IMG/VR virus record: IMGVR_UViG_3300046004_000518 | Coordinates: 1 to 64,000 of that record | DNA length: 64,000 nt | Strand: one strand, 5' to 3' | From: a virus | Shown here: positions 1-8,598 of the stretch, one piece after another | Layout of the letters: the number at the start of each line of letters is the position of its first letter | Numbering within the stretch: position 1 is the first letter of the stretch | Made by a program: the position numbers and the translations under genes | The notes under the pieces: generated by a model | Told to the model about the DNA's origin: nothing | The model's database searches: none | Seen by the model: the letters and a program-made list of their open reading frames with translations, nothing else

Positions 1-546
1 GTATTTAGGTGATTGATCTACTGAGGGTAATTTTTCTAGTGCTTGTTCGGCTTCTTCTATAGTTGGGCGATAGTGATACCCAACTTCAAATACTTTTTGT
101 GATTCCCACGGTGTTATCCTTAGGTCTCTACCATCGCTACGTTGACGTATTAATGACTCATATACCCGTTGATCATCTAATAGGATAGCGCCACCACGAC
201 CAATCTCTAGCGGCTTGCTGTAGCCAAAGCTCAAACACTGCATCTGTCCACTACGATACATACCTGTACGTAGTAATCTTGCACTATCCCATATCCGTGT
301 ACCAAGTATAGGATATTCTCCAACCCATTCATTATCGGGCACTAAACCATATGAAATGCCTAATTTATGCATGGTCATTGGCACACTAAGGTAGGTAAAT
401 GCCGTAAAACGACACCGTTTTACCTTGTCGTAACGTAGACACAGTTCTAGTGCATGTGTACATGAATCTGTCATAACAACAAAAGGTGCGCCCGTAAGCT
501 CACCTAATGCTCGTTCAAACTGGTATATTGGATCAAATGCTGACAT
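1..546 (-). CDS. DegT/DnrJ/EryC1-type PLP aminotransferase, 3' end outside window
   Basis: The first 182 codons are visible; the frame is still open at base 1. The N-terminal part reads GAPFVVMTDSCTHALELCLR, the substrate- and cofactor-binding start of sugar aminotransferases. The segment SFGYSKPLEIGRGGAIL around residue 118 carries the lysine (SKPL) expected to bind pyridoxal phosphate. This family transaminates keto-sugars or keto-cyclitols. The ATG at 544-546 overlaps the stop of the upstream glycosyltransferase gene as TAATG, so the two are translationally coupled. The HYRPTIEEAEQAL stretch near the window edge fits the family's later part. Substrate unknown. Confidence 0.8.
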   Translation of the reverse strand, partial: MSAFDPIYQFERALGELTGAPFVVMTDSCTHALELCLRYDKVKRCRFTAFTYLSVPMTMHKLGISYGLVPDNEWVGEYPILGTRIWDSARLLRTGMYRSGQMQCLSFGYSKPLEIGRGGAILLDDQRVYESLIRQRSDGRDLRITPWESQKVFEVGYHYRPTIEEAEQALEKLPSVDQSPKY

Positions 547-1643
547 TACTTAATATTCTTTAATAGTTCAGTTGCCGAAAAGAAATCATGATGTAAACTA
601 CGTGCCTGCTGTGGAACTAACTTAGCATATTCATCATAGTCAGTCATGAACTCTACAATCTTATCACATAATGCTTGCTTATTATGTAAGAAACTACTGT
701 AGGATTCAGTCCATTCACTAGGATAGCGCCATATCTCAGCATACATCTCTGTATAACTTAGTCTATCTGGTACCATTGGAATAGCATCAGTGAGTGCACC
801 TTCGTACATACTAATACCCAATGTTTCTTGTAGGTTGGCACTGAATACTATCTTAGCTTCGCCTAGTAAAGTATGATACCCTGCTTTTGTCAAGTTCTGT
901 TCTTGACATACAATCCATTCATACTGTGGTAGTGCGGCCGCAAGTTCTTTAAATATCTCAACCTGCTTCTCTGGTGCTACGCGATGTGGAAATAAAATCA
1001 AATCACGTTTGGTAGTCTTATAAGGTGTAATAGTTTCTGGCATATATTCCATAGGCCAACCACTGCGTACAATCTTATCTGTTAAGGTACCTGCACGTAG
1101 TTCTGCTAGGTCTTCATCAAACCACGGATTTTCAGTAGGATAATCATTTAATAGATTAGTAAAGAACATCTCGATATGAAAATCAGTGGCAAAGTAGTTA
1201 TAGTCAACTGCATGAAAGAAACTCTTTTCAGCATGTCTAACCCACGGAGCATCACCGATAAGACGTCCTAGGAAGTCTTGCGGATCATAACTGCCAGCAT
1301 GCCAAAGTGCATGTATAGTTACAGGAATACCCAGTAGCTCACTCATATATTTAAGATTGATGATGCCAGGATGCCATGCATCGGTAAAGATGAAATGATC
1401 TCCTTTGACAATCCTACCTTCTGTGAATAATCTTGCTATTTGCTCAACTTGACTAGCTTTGTAGATATTTGTGCCACCAAAGTTCAAGAAAGCACCCGGA
1501 GTAGTAGCCGCTGGGATATCATGAGGTCCTGCAATAACATAAACTTCATGTCCATGTTCCTCGAGCAACTTAGGTACATGAGACTTCCACTGTCCCGTGT
1601 ACCTAGTTTCGACTGCTTCTAGATCAACTAGATAAACAGTCAT
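546..1643 (-). CDS. Glycosyltransferase (GT-B-like, marine-myovirus type)
   Basis: 365-residue protein. I chose the ATG at 1643 (MTVYLVDLEAVETRY) because the preceding gene stops at 1645-1647, one base away; an upstream in-frame ATG would run through that gene. The N-terminal half (LLEEHGHEVYVIAGP) looks like a Rossmann acceptor domain. The C-terminal half (LILFPHRVAPEKQVEIFKEL, then NLQETLGISMYEGAL) looks like the donor-binding domain of GT4-like enzymes, with the Glu of the ETLG segment in the usual place. It probably transfers a sugar to phage DNA, a virion protein or a host glycan; the acceptor is not shown by the sequence. It lies between the DegT gene and small unknown genes in one minus-strand operon. 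Confidence 0.75.
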   Translation of the reverse strand: MTVYLVDLEAVETRYTGQWKSHVPKLLEEHGHEVYVIAGPHDIPAATTPGAFLNFGGTNIYKASQVEQIARLFTEGRIVKGDHFIFTDAWHPGIINLKYMSELLGIPVTIHALWHAGSYDPQDFLGRLIGDAPWVRHAEKSFFHAVDYNYFATDFHIEMFFTNLLNDYPTENPWFDEDLAELRAGTLTDKIVRSGWPMEYMPETITPYKTTKRDLILFPHRVAPEKQVEIFKELAAALPQYEWIVCQEQNLTKAGYHTLLGEAKIVFSANLQETLGISMYEGALTDAIPMVPDRLSYTEMYAEIWRYPSEWTESYSSFLHNKQALCDKIVEFMTDYDEYAKLVPQQARSLHHDFFSATELLKNIK

Positions 1644-1644
1644 G

Positions 1645-1875
1645 CTATCTACGTCCTTGATAGCCTGGAGTTTGTCCTTGTTGCTGACGCCATTGTTCAC
1701 GACGTTTGCGTTTTTCCTGCCATTCTTTGTACGCTGGGCTAACATACAAATCAGCCTCATCATACTTGATCATGTGGAAACGACAGTAGTTGCACCATGC
1801 ATCTAAATCGTTGTAGATTTGTCTTACTTCAGGCTTCATAGTAAGATACTTTTTAAGCCAAACTGGATTTGCCAC
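1645..1875 (-). CDS. Small basic protein, unknown function
   Basis: 76 residues, starting at GTG (1873-1875) with AAGGAG eight bases upstream, which decides the start. The protein is rich in aromatic and charged residues, contains NDLDAWCNYCRF in the middle, and ends in a basic Arg/Gln-rich tail (EKRKRREQWRQQQ). No family recognised. It stops one base before the glycosyltransferase ATG, so it is co-transcribed and probably coupled to it. Confidence 0.6.
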   Translation of the reverse strand: MANPVWLKKYLTMKPEVRQIYNDLDAWCNYCRFHMIKYDEADLYVSPAYKEWQEKRKRREQWRQQQGQTPGYQGRR

Positions 1876-1887
1876 GGAAAATTCTCC

Positions 1888-2316
1888 TTAAATAGTGACA
1901 GACTGCAAGGGACGAGTACAATTGTACTCAACGGAACATCCATTCTCGCCATCTTCGGATACTTCTATCCAAACATCGCGATTGGGATATTTTATAGCGA
2001 TTTGCATATACAAATCATCTGATATCATTTCACAACTCTTATAATCTAACTGTAATGTAGTATTTACATACAGTGCTTCTAACCAACGTTTAAATTGAAT
2101 AAATTCAATATCGCGGTCATTGTGCGTAACTTCAATTGCCACTCTAAAATGGAATATATGACGATGCGGTGATGCTAAAAAAGCAACATCTGCTAGTGTT
2201 GGTTCATTAGCCGCCGCAGGATAACAATGTATACCTTCACGTTGGAAAGTTACCCATATCTTTTTCTTGGCAGCCTGCATAACTCTATCTATTTGTTCAC
2301 GTTCTGCTTGTATCAT
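1888..2316 (-). CDS. Possible T-fold protein resembling QueD/PTPS
   Basis: 142 residues from the ATG at 2316, which overlaps the previous stop as TAATG. The layout resembles 6-carboxytetrahydropterin synthase: a first His in GIHCYPAA, a His cluster SPHRHIFHFRV where QueD has HGHSF, an acidic-aromatic DIEFIQFKRWLEALY where QueD has a D-F helix, then SCEMISDDLYMQI and VWIEVSEDGENGC where QueD has TSE and V-x-E-T. This is my reading of spaced motifs, not a proven homology. If right, it would act on pterin or 7-deazaguanine precursors and fits with the transglycosylase-like gene at 5972-7645. It may instead be a conserved marine-phage protein of unknown function. Confidence 0.45.
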   Translation of the reverse strand: MIQAEREQIDRVMQAAKKKIWVTFQREGIHCYPAAANEPTLADVAFLASPHRHIFHFRVAIEVTHNDRDIEFIQFKRWLEALYVNTTLQLDYKSCEMISDDLYMQIAIKYPNRDVWIEVSEDGENGCSVEYNCTRPLQSVTI

Positions 2317-2834
2317 TATTTGATCTCTGTATCTTGAGTATATTGATCCCAATAGGTAAATTTGTCCTTACCCATTAGACTTTGAAGGTGATGTGTCCAC
2401 ACACCGGGATTGGTAGCTCCCCATGTTATATCATCTAATTTAATTGTTGCATTATAATTAAGTTGATTGATATATGGTAATTTAACACTAATCATTGGCA
2501 CAAATCTAGCATATTCTGAATAACCACTCTCAATAACACCTTCGATGTGTTCGACTCCAAAATCTAATGCTACCCAAAAGCCTGCATCTAAACAGCCTTT
2601 GATAACTTCATCCCAGGCTGAATATTCTTCATTAGTTACTGCTTGAGGATTAAAACTTTGGCTAGTACCAAAATAAATTTGTGTTACCAGCTGTGTTCGT
2701 GCTTGCTCTAAAATTTCTGCCAACGGTGGAGTACCCACTACAAACAAAGTTTTCATACCATAACATATTGTATGCTCTACTTCATATCCTGTAAAATATA
2801 CTACTTCCTGACGTTCTTCTGTGTTTAATCCCAC
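2316..2834 (-). CDS. Conserved marine-myovirus protein, unknown function
   Basis: 172 residues. The GTG at 2832-2834 overlaps the end of the MDR gene by ten bases and has a GAGG about nine bases upstream. An internal ATG at 2756 lacks a ribosome-binding site and would remove the TGYEVEHTICYGMKTLFVVG segment, which looks like a beta-rich core. The rest alternates helix and strand (AWDEVIKGCLDAGFWVALDF, FVPMISVKLPYINQ). There is no radical-SAM CxxxCxxC motif, so it is not a standard QueE. Co-transcribed with the possible T-fold gene, with a TAATG overlap. Confidence 0.55.
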   Translation of the reverse strand: MGLNTEERQEVVYFTGYEVEHTICYGMKTLFVVGTPPLAEILEQARTQLVTQIYFGTSQSFNPQAVTNEEYSAWDEVIKGCLDAGFWVALDFGVEHIEGVIESGYSEYARFVPMISVKLPYINQLNYNATIKLDDITWGATNPGVWTHHLQSLMGKDKFTYWDQYTQDTEIK

Positions 2835-3721
2835 TTAATGTATCCTCTACTGTAGCCTGCTGGTCTATTAACGCCATCTGCAAATGCAGATTGCCACTCT
2901 GTCTTTCTATTATACGACTTTGTCCAGAACTTGTCAACAGTTAATTGACCAGAAGCAACCCAATCACGTGCTAACACCATTGCTTCATAAAAGCGTGGTG
3001 TGCGTGGGCTCGGAAAACTAATAGTAACAGCTTTCCAAATCAATTGTCCAAATGTTTGATTAATATGTTTGTCTGTACCAATAATAATTAATCCATTATT
3101 TGCAACACAGTCGCCTTGTAAGTAATCAGTGCGTTCAGTTAAGTCGATAATAACATCATAAACACCAGTAATTTCTTGAGATAATTTACCCTGCCACAAG
3201 TCTTGATTACTGCGGCCAATTACTGTGATATCAAACTCTAAATGATTAATTAACAAGGTGTTATACGCTACCCATGCAAGGAAGCCACTGCCCAATATTA
3301 ACAAGCGACGACCTTCACCAGCACGTTCAGCAACTTCGCGTAAGTTTTGATTTACTACATTAATACCACAAGCAACTGGTTCTAATATATATTTAGGTTC
3401 TGCTGCGGGCACACTAACATATTCTCGTGCCCTAACATTGTACATATCTGCATAAGCAGGTTCACCACGTGTGGCAACATAATCGCCAACTTTTACATCG
3501 GTAATATTAGCACCTACATTAGTTACTTGCCCAAGTCCTTCGTGTCCGTGCATACTAATAGGCAATGGACCAAACTCGCCCTGCATCATATCAATATCAC
3601 TACGGCATACTCCAGTTAAGACAGCACGTACTTCAATATCATCTGCTGTAATTGCTGGTTTATCCCATGCAATTTCACTGAATGTGCCCTTGCCATCTGT
3701 ACATAATAATTTTACTCTCAC
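2825..3721 (-). CDS. Zinc-type alcohol dehydrogenase-like protein (MDR superfamily)
   Basis: 298 residues, starting at GTG (3719-3721), which overlaps the SulP stop as GTGA. The N-terminal GroES-like domain shows TGVCRSDIDMMQG (catalytic-zinc Cys position) and HGHEGLGQVTNVG (GHE motif). The nucleotide domain contains RRLLILGSGFLAWVAYNTLL. Length is below the usual 340-380, mainly in the C-terminal half, and the structural-zinc four-Cys loop is missing. It probably oxidises or reduces a sugar or polyol using NAD(P). Neighbours (Gfo/Idh/MocA oxidoreductase, DegT aminotransferase, glycosyltransferase) suggest a shared sugar or cyclitol pathway. Confidence 0.75.
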   Translation of the reverse strand: MRVKLLCTDGKGTFSEIAWDKPAITADDIEVRAVLTGVCRSDIDMMQGEFGPLPISMHGHEGLGQVTNVGANITDVKVGDYVATRGEPAYADMYNVRAREYVSVPAAEPKYILEPVACGINVVNQNLREVAERAGEGRRLLILGSGFLAWVAYNTLLINHLEFDITVIGRSNQDLWQGKLSQEITGVYDVIIDLTERTDYLQGDCVANNGLIIIGTDKHINQTFGQLIWKAVTISFPSPRTPRFYEAMVLARDWVASGQLTVDKFWTKSYNRKTEWQSAFADGVNRPAGYSRGYIKWD

Positions 3722-4905
3722 GCAACTTCCTTTTTATTAACATGTTTCCAGTAATGTAACATGCTGGTTAATACAATTCCAATTAAAACTGCATACGCTA
3801 AGTTAAGTATAACAGTTAATATAGTCACTGTCAATATTAATATCATATCTTCTTTCGGTTGTGCTAATGTCAAACTTTTCCAATTGAATGTATGATAACA
3901 AACAACAAACATTACTCCAATTAGTGCCGCCATTGGTATATTCTCAATTACAACACTGGCAAATAAAATATAAGCAAGTATACACAATGATTGTACTATG
4001 CCAGCTAATCTGTTGAAACCGCCCGCCTCTAAGTTAATCACAGTTTGTCCAATCATTGCACACCCACCCATACCGCCAAACAATCCTGTAAGTAAATTAC
4101 CTGCACCTTGTGCCATACTTTCTTTGTTTGGATGAGTACTGCCGATTGGTTTGTGGTGATGTACATAATCATCAACTAATTGCGCTGTTAGTAAGGTTTC
4201 TATTAATCCAATAGCTGCAAGTATAAATGAATATGGAGCAATAATGGCTAGTGTCGCCCATGTAAATGGTACATCGGGTATATGGAAACTAGGAAATGCT
4301 CCGGATATAGTTGCAATATCCTTGACATAATGTGTATCTAGATTGAAAGTTAATGCTACCACAGTGGCTATAACAATGCCAAACAAACTAGCTGGCATAC
4401 GTTTAATAAGTTTTGGAGCCGCAACTACTGCTATGACTGTTAATAATATCAGTCCTGCGGTTGTGTATAATTGTTGTCCTTGTAGCCACACTCCGTCGGT
4501 TTTAAGCTGATGAAACTGCGCAATGAAAATAACAAGCGCAAGCCCGTTAACAAAACCAGTCATAACAGTTGAGCTAACTAATTTAATTAGTTTACCCATC
4601 TGCATGTAACCAAATGCCAATTGTATTATACCCATTAGTACAATACTAGCAAACAGATATTCCACTCCGTGAGTAACTACTAACGCAACAGAAACAACTG
4701 CCAGACTACCTGCGCCACCACTTATAAGTCCCGGCCTTCCGCCAAAAACTGCAGCCACTAATCCTAGTATAAATGCAGCATATAATCCAACCAATGGATT
4801 AACGTGCGCTAATAAAGCAAATGCCACTACCTCTGGCACCATGGCCAAACTAGTAGTGACACCTGCTAATGTATTTCTTAAAACAAAACTGTTTTTAGTT
4901 GACAA
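3718..4905 (-). CDS. SulP-family anion transporter without STAS domain
   Basis: 395 residues, almost entirely hydrophobic, with about ten to twelve membrane helices. The start shows the SulP signature (residues 9-45: LAGVTTSLAMVPEVVAFALL, then NPLVGLYAAF), followed by GGRPGLISGGAGSLAVV, the anion-binding turn. The middle carries LIGLIETLLTAQLVDD-like sequence and GLFGGMGGCAMIGQT. Bacterial SulP proteins usually add a cytoplasmic STAS domain, reaching about 500-600 residues; this one stops after the last helix. The family moves sulfate, bicarbonate or dicarboxylates; the substrate cannot be read here. A metabolic gene, unusual on a phage, embedded in a dehydrogenase operon. Confidence 0.85.
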   Translation of the reverse strand: MSTKNSFVLRNTLAGVTTSLAMVPEVVAFALLAHVNPLVGLYAAFILGLVAAVFGGRPGLISGGAGSLAVVSVALVVTHGVEYLFASIVLMGIIQLAFGYMQMGKLIKLVSSTVMTGFVNGLALVIFIAQFHQLKTDGVWLQGQQLYTTAGLILLTVIAVVAAPKLIKRMPASLFGIVIATVVALTFNLDTHYVKDIATISGAFPSFHIPDVPFTWATLAIIAPYSFILAAIGLIETLLTAQLVDDYVHHHKPIGSTHPNKESMAQGAGNLLTGLFGGMGGCAMIGQTVINLEAGGFNRLAGIVQSLCILAYILFASVVIENIPMAALIGVMFVVCYHTFNWKSLTLAQPKEDMILILTVTILTVILNLAYAVLIGIVLTSMLHYWKHVNKKEVA

Positions 4906-4906
4906 A

Positions 4907-5785
4907 CTATTCTACTTTCTTATGAATCCACAAATCGTAGTCTAATTGTACACTAAACCAAGCATCGTTGTCAATGTTTTCGACAGCATCTTTAATCATT
5001 GCTTGATATGCTTCTGCTGGGCACAATCCTAATTCAAAGCGTTCTACTGTGCCATCTGCCATATGAAAGTTAATACCACGATCATCGTCAGTTAAACTGC
5101 GCCAGTCTGCTATCAATCTCCACTTACGGTTAGGTTCTTCAAATATAAACTCACATAAATCATCTACATCATATATACCATCTGCTTTAACTGTACCATA
5201 TTCAGTATCCGATACTTCTGCTAATGTATAACGTTGTGCTACGTTGTAATGAGTTAGTGATGGCTTAGTATAATCATCGCTAAGTGCTATGTAAAGACTT
5301 AATAAATGTGTCATTAAATCACGACTAACACCACCATATGCTAAGTCTTTAGTTGTAAACCAAGTACCTGGACCAGGAACGCGATTGCGATTAACCCAAT
5401 TAAGTTCTACTTTAATACTACGTTGCGCAAGTGCTTGCAATTCTGCAATATTTTCACGCCATTGATTGTTTTTAACCATCATAAAGCGTGTGTACGGAAA
5501 GTCCTTAACTAACTGTTGCCAAATTTCTGAAGTTTTAACACCTGGCTTTTCAATGAATACAAGTTTAGCGTAAGTAGCAACTTCTCTTGCTATTGTTTCG
5601 TGAGTAAAGTTTGGAGTACAAATATGTACGGTATCAAAATATTCGTGCGCCGCCACTGCATCCTTTACAGATGTAAAATCTGCCTTGCTGGGATCAAGGT
5701 CAACTGTCACAATTTCGTGATCTAAGTTAGTTAGTACTTCTTTGTACAGGTTACCAATACCCATACCTACGATTAAACTTTTCAT
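4907..5785 (-). CDS. Gfo/Idh/MocA-family NAD(P)-dependent oxidoreductase
   Basis: 292 residues. It begins MKSLIVGMGIGNLYKEVL, a Rossmann GxGxG-type nucleotide-binding turn, followed by HEIVTVDLDPSK, an acidic residue at the end of strand two that suggests NAD. VHICTPNFTHETIAREVA and LVFIEKPGVKTSEIW match the family's conserved CTPN-x-H and EKP motifs. The C-terminal half is the substrate beta-sheet domain. Members oxidise inositols, glucose or UDP-sugars. It overlaps the next upstream gene by four bases and lies two bases from the SulP gene. Confidence 0.8.
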   Translation of the reverse strand: MKSLIVGMGIGNLYKEVLTNLDHEIVTVDLDPSKADFTSVKDAVAAHEYFDTVHICTPNFTHETIAREVATYAKLVFIEKPGVKTSEIWQQLVKDFPYTRFMMVKNNQWRENIAELQALAQRSIKVELNWVNRNRVPGPGTWFTTKDLAYGGVSRDLMTHLLSLYIALSDDYTKPSLTHYNVAQRYTLAEVSDTEYGTVKADGIYDVDDLCEFIFEEPNRKWRLIADWRSLTDDDRGINFHMADGTVERFELGLCPAEAYQAMIKDAVENIDNDAWFSVQLDYDLWIHKKVE

Positions 5786-5970
5786 TGTTGTGCCTTAAGT
5801 TTTGTTTTTGCTTCTTCAAGTTGACGTTTAACTATTAATTTTTCTAACTTCATTTTACCTAGATGCACATCATCTAAATAATGTGTAAATCCATCAGTAA
5901 TTTGTTGTTTGAGTAATTGATGTTTTTCTTCTAACTGTGCGATATGATGCGGTAATTTATCTGCGTCCAT
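5782..5970 (-). CDS. Small DUF465/YdcH-like coiled-coil protein
   Basis: 62 residues, highly charged and predicted helical throughout: IAQLEEKHQLLKQQI, then KMKLEKLIVKRQLEEAKTK. The pattern of two helices around a short turn, His-x-x-Leu near the start and a Lys-rich second helix resembles the small YdcH/DUF465 proteins, whose function is poorly known. It overlaps the Gfo/Idh/MocA gene by four bases and follows the transglycosylase-like gene by one base. Confidence 0.5.
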   Translation of the reverse strand: MDADKLPHHIAQLEEKHQLLKQQITDGFTHYLDDVHLGKMKLEKLIVKRQLEEAKTKLKAQQ

Positions 5971-5971
5971 A

Positions 5972-7645
5972 CTAGTCCTCCAATCCTGCTTCTAGGTTAT
6001 TAAGATTTGTTTCGTCAAAGCCGCTATCGTCTATGTGATGTTCTTCTTCAACTTCGGGCACTGCCACTTCTTCAAAGAATTTACCAAAAGTAGTGCTGGT
6101 ATTCATAGTTTTCTTACCAACCGCACCACGCGAACCTGGAATACTCATCCAATATTGATTGTAATGTTCTATCATTGCTTCTGCATCTGCTCTGTTATCA
6201 ATAGCAAATATAGCATCAACAATATCTCTAAAGTAGATTAAATCATATGCCCTGTGTGACTTTTTATCGGCAGTAATTGCTGACATCATAGCAGGACGTA
6301 TACCTTGATCATATTGTCTATTTGCTTCTTGCACACTAGTTAAATGACTCCAAACATTATGACCCATTTGTATGGCATAAGCAAAGCTATCCCAACTAGT
6401 CTTACCAACCTTGTTAATCTTATTAAGTGCAGGCGGCGTGCTATAATGATCTTGATTAGTTACATCAAATGGTTCACCGTTTAATTCTGCAGCAGTTTTA
6501 CGCACACCATCGTGATAAACACAAACATCATTAATTTTAATACGTGCGCTAATAGGACTTTCAGTAAAAGATTTAAATTTACCATCTTGTAACACAGCAT
6601 CACGGAAACTACGTGTATCTAATGCATACTTCTTATTGTCCACACTAGGTACCATACGGTATACCCATTTCTTACCATCTTCAACTTCAGTTTGCGTATA
6701 AATTTGTCCGTTTGCACTAGCAAGGAATGGACTTGCACAGTCAAAGCTGATTGTAAATTTAGGATTATGATACTTACGTACAGCACGTTGAATGTCAGTT
6801 AATAAGCATGCCCACTCTAGTTTACTTGTACCCAAGAAGTGCATCCAATCATGTAGACCTTCTTCTAATAAACCATCGAAACGTAGGGCAACAAGTCTGC
6901 GCAATACCAAGTGTACATCACACATGTTCTGTCCACCCATAGCCCAGCCATTAAAATGACGACCTGGATACTGTTTAGGATCACAGTACTTCTTCATACG
7001 ATCATACCAATCGTCTGCATCTGCATGATTCTCACCTTGCAGTACGTTTAAAAACTTACAGTTACCATTGCGATTGTTAATAAACCAATCGTTATTAATA
7101 TAAGTGCCTTGTACAGCTTCTTCGTATGTATTAATACCAGTTGCTTTGCGACCATTTGGACTACGAGCTACCCAGGCTGGAATATCTAAACACATACCAT
7201 AGTCCATGTATGCATCCATCCAAGTTAATACTAGCTCACGTTTCTTTTGCGCTTTGGGACAGTTTGGATTCTTCCAATCTCCTTCCCAAACACCTTTACC
7301 AATTTGGAAACCACCAGAGTCGCCTAGGATAAAACTACGACTACGATCTCTATTACGAACCATATCTTCTTTTGGGCTAAACTTATTAACATCTAACTCT
7401 GCATGCCCTGCTGAATATAAACTCCAATGATATGGGAAGTATGCAGCATCTGGATTGAGCCAATTAAGTCCTTCGATACCATTTTCAAAGTCTGCTGGCA
7501 TACGAGTAGAATCAACATATAATCCTTTTACAGGATCTGGAAATCGTTGCTTGCCCACATAAGTAGCATAAAAGCCTGATAGTGCAGGTAAAAAGACTGC
7601 ATAGTCTAGTTGTTTTGCGGTTAAATTATCTATTTCATGTGCCAC
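5972..7645 (-). CDS. tRNA-guanine transglycosylase-fold enzyme, DpdA-like candidate
   Basis: 557 residues with the TGT active-site series in order: FILGDSGGFQ (Asp109, proton-transfer Asp of TGT), MCLDIPAW (Asp154, base-recognition position), FLNVLQGENH (Gln203-Gly204), GWAMGGQN (Gly237-238) and ISFDCASPF (Asp302, at the nucleophile position of FDCVLPTR). The zinc motif CxCxxC of bacterial TGT is not visible, and the protein is about 180 residues longer than TGT (about 370-390). TGT swaps guanine for a 7-deazaguanine in tRNA; DpdA does so in DNA and is known on phages. The lost zinc region and extra C-terminal domain favour a non-tRNA substrate, but this is inference. It overlaps the upstream gene by 11 bases. 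Confidence 0.75.
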   Translation of the reverse strand: MAHEIDNLTAKQLDYAVFLPALSGFYATYVGKQRFPDPVKGLYVDSTRMPADFENGIEGLNWLNPDAAYFPYHWSLYSAGHAELDVNKFSPKEDMVRNRDRSRSFILGDSGGFQIGKGVWEGDWKNPNCPKAQKKRELVLTWMDAYMDYGMCLDIPAWVARSPNGRKATGINTYEEAVQGTYINNDWFINNRNGNCKFLNVLQGENHADADDWYDRMKKYCDPKQYPGRHFNGWAMGGQNMCDVHLVLRRLVALRFDGLLEEGLHDWMHFLGTSKLEWACLLTDIQRAVRKYHNPKFTISFDCASPFLASANGQIYTQTEVEDGKKWVYRMVPSVDNKKYALDTRSFRDAVLQDGKFKSFTESPISARIKINDVCVYHDGVRKTAAELNGEPFDVTNQDHYSTPPALNKINKVGKTSWDSFAYAIQMGHNVWSHLTSVQEANRQYDQGIRPAMMSAITADKKSHRAYDLIYFRDIVDAIFAIDNRADAEAMIEHYNQYWMSIPGSRGAVGKKTMNTSTTFGKFFEEVAVPEVEEEHHIDDSGFDETNLNNLEAGLED

Positions 7646-7976
7646 TTTGTTCTTCCTCGTATACTAGTGCTTCTATTATTTTATATTGCTCGTAAGCGTG
7701 TTTAAGTGATGGATACTTCTCTAGTTTAGCCTTAAGCTCGCGTTCTTCTGCCATCTTTTCACCGGCCCAACGTATAGCTTCATCAGCAGTCCAACTTAGC
7801 CCGATACTAGCATTTTGACTAATGTTAATCCACATATTACCGTCATATACTTCCATTTGCTGTGTCATAGTATTGTAGCGCACATTACCAGCACTCTGTC
7901 CATTGTTGCCAATGTACGGAGCACTGTAGGAACTGCCAGTCAAATGTGGACTAGTAATATCTAAATTTTTAATCAT
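7635..7976 (-). CDS. Hypothetical protein, structural-like N-terminus
   Basis: 113 residues. The first half (SGNVRYNTMTQQMEVYDGNMWINI-like pattern, with an aromatic W after NGM) resembles short beta modules at the start of phage structural proteins. The second half is helical and charged (AGEKMAEERELKAKLEKYP). It overlaps both neighbours slightly, by 11 and 8 bases. Function unknown. Confidence 0.5.
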   Translation of the reverse strand: MIKNLDITSPHLTGSSYSAPYIGNNGQSAGNVRYNTMTQQMEVYDGNMWINISQNASIGLSWTADEAIRWAGEKMAEERELKAKLEKYPSLKHAYEQYKIIEALVYEEEQSGT

Positions 7977-8598
7977 AAAATGTTATCTCATTGATTAATT
8001 TATAGTCATCTGCATATACTTCTTTTAGTCTATCAATCAATTTTGTATCTTGATCTAATACAGCCTTGAGAAAATTTACTAATTTTTTGTGTTGCGGGTT
8101 GTCATCTAATTCAATATCTACACTGATATTTAGGTTTATATTATGTTCATGTAAATATTTTTGTAATGATTCGCCGATGCCGTGAACTCCATTAAAGTAT
8201 ACACAAGATTCTTTTGGTATTGTATTAATAAAGTATAGTTGTTTTTCGGTATGGTCGTCAAATATTACTCTATCAAATATTAAAGATTCCATTACTGGAT
8301 TCCAGTTATCGATAATAGTGTCTGCTGTATAACCCTGACTGACTATGGCTGAACAAAGGTATTGCGCCATTCCGCTAATCCATCTACTAACAGGATCACG
8401 CAATACTACAATTATTTTCTTATTAGTTAAATCAGTTTTTAAAAAATTGGCAACTTTCCAATTGTTAGCTAATACCAGTTTACCAATATAACTGCTAGAA
8501 TTCTTAGGAATCGGAATATAAACTACATCTTCGGTGACAAACATGCCACCTGGAACAAATCCTCTAGCGGTGTATTGATTAAACCAGTAGGCAATCAT
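7969..8598 (-). CDS. Sulfotransferase-like P-loop protein
   Basis: 209 residues. VYIPIPKNSSSYIGK near residues 26-40 matches the 5'-phosphosulfate-binding loop of carbohydrate sulfotransferases (PK-x-SSS), and IIVVLRDPVSRWISG near 62-77 matches the 3'-phosphate-binding motif (RDP-x-R-x-S). Together they indicate a PAPS-dependent sulfotransferase fold. The acceptor is unknown; a phage or host glycan is possible. It ends 8 bases into the next gene and begins one base after the sliding-clamp stop. Confidence 0.7.
   Translation of the reverse strand: MIAYWFNQYTARGFVPGGMFVTEDVVYIPIPKNSSSYIGKLVLANNWKVANFLKTDLTNKKIIVVLRDPVSRWISGMAQYLCSAIVSQGYTADTIIDNWNPVMESLIFDRVIFDDHTEKQLYFINTIPKESCVYFNGVHGIGESLQKYLHEHNINLNISVDIELDDNPQHKKLVNFLKAVLDQDTKLIDRLKEVYADDYKLINEITFYD

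Noticed and set aside
1645-1763. Upstream ATG of the glycosyltransferase giving 405 residues
   Set aside because: It runs through the 76-residue gene, and the extra residues lack any domain look.
2316-2834. Radical-SAM QueE
   Set aside because: No CxxxCxxC motif and too short.
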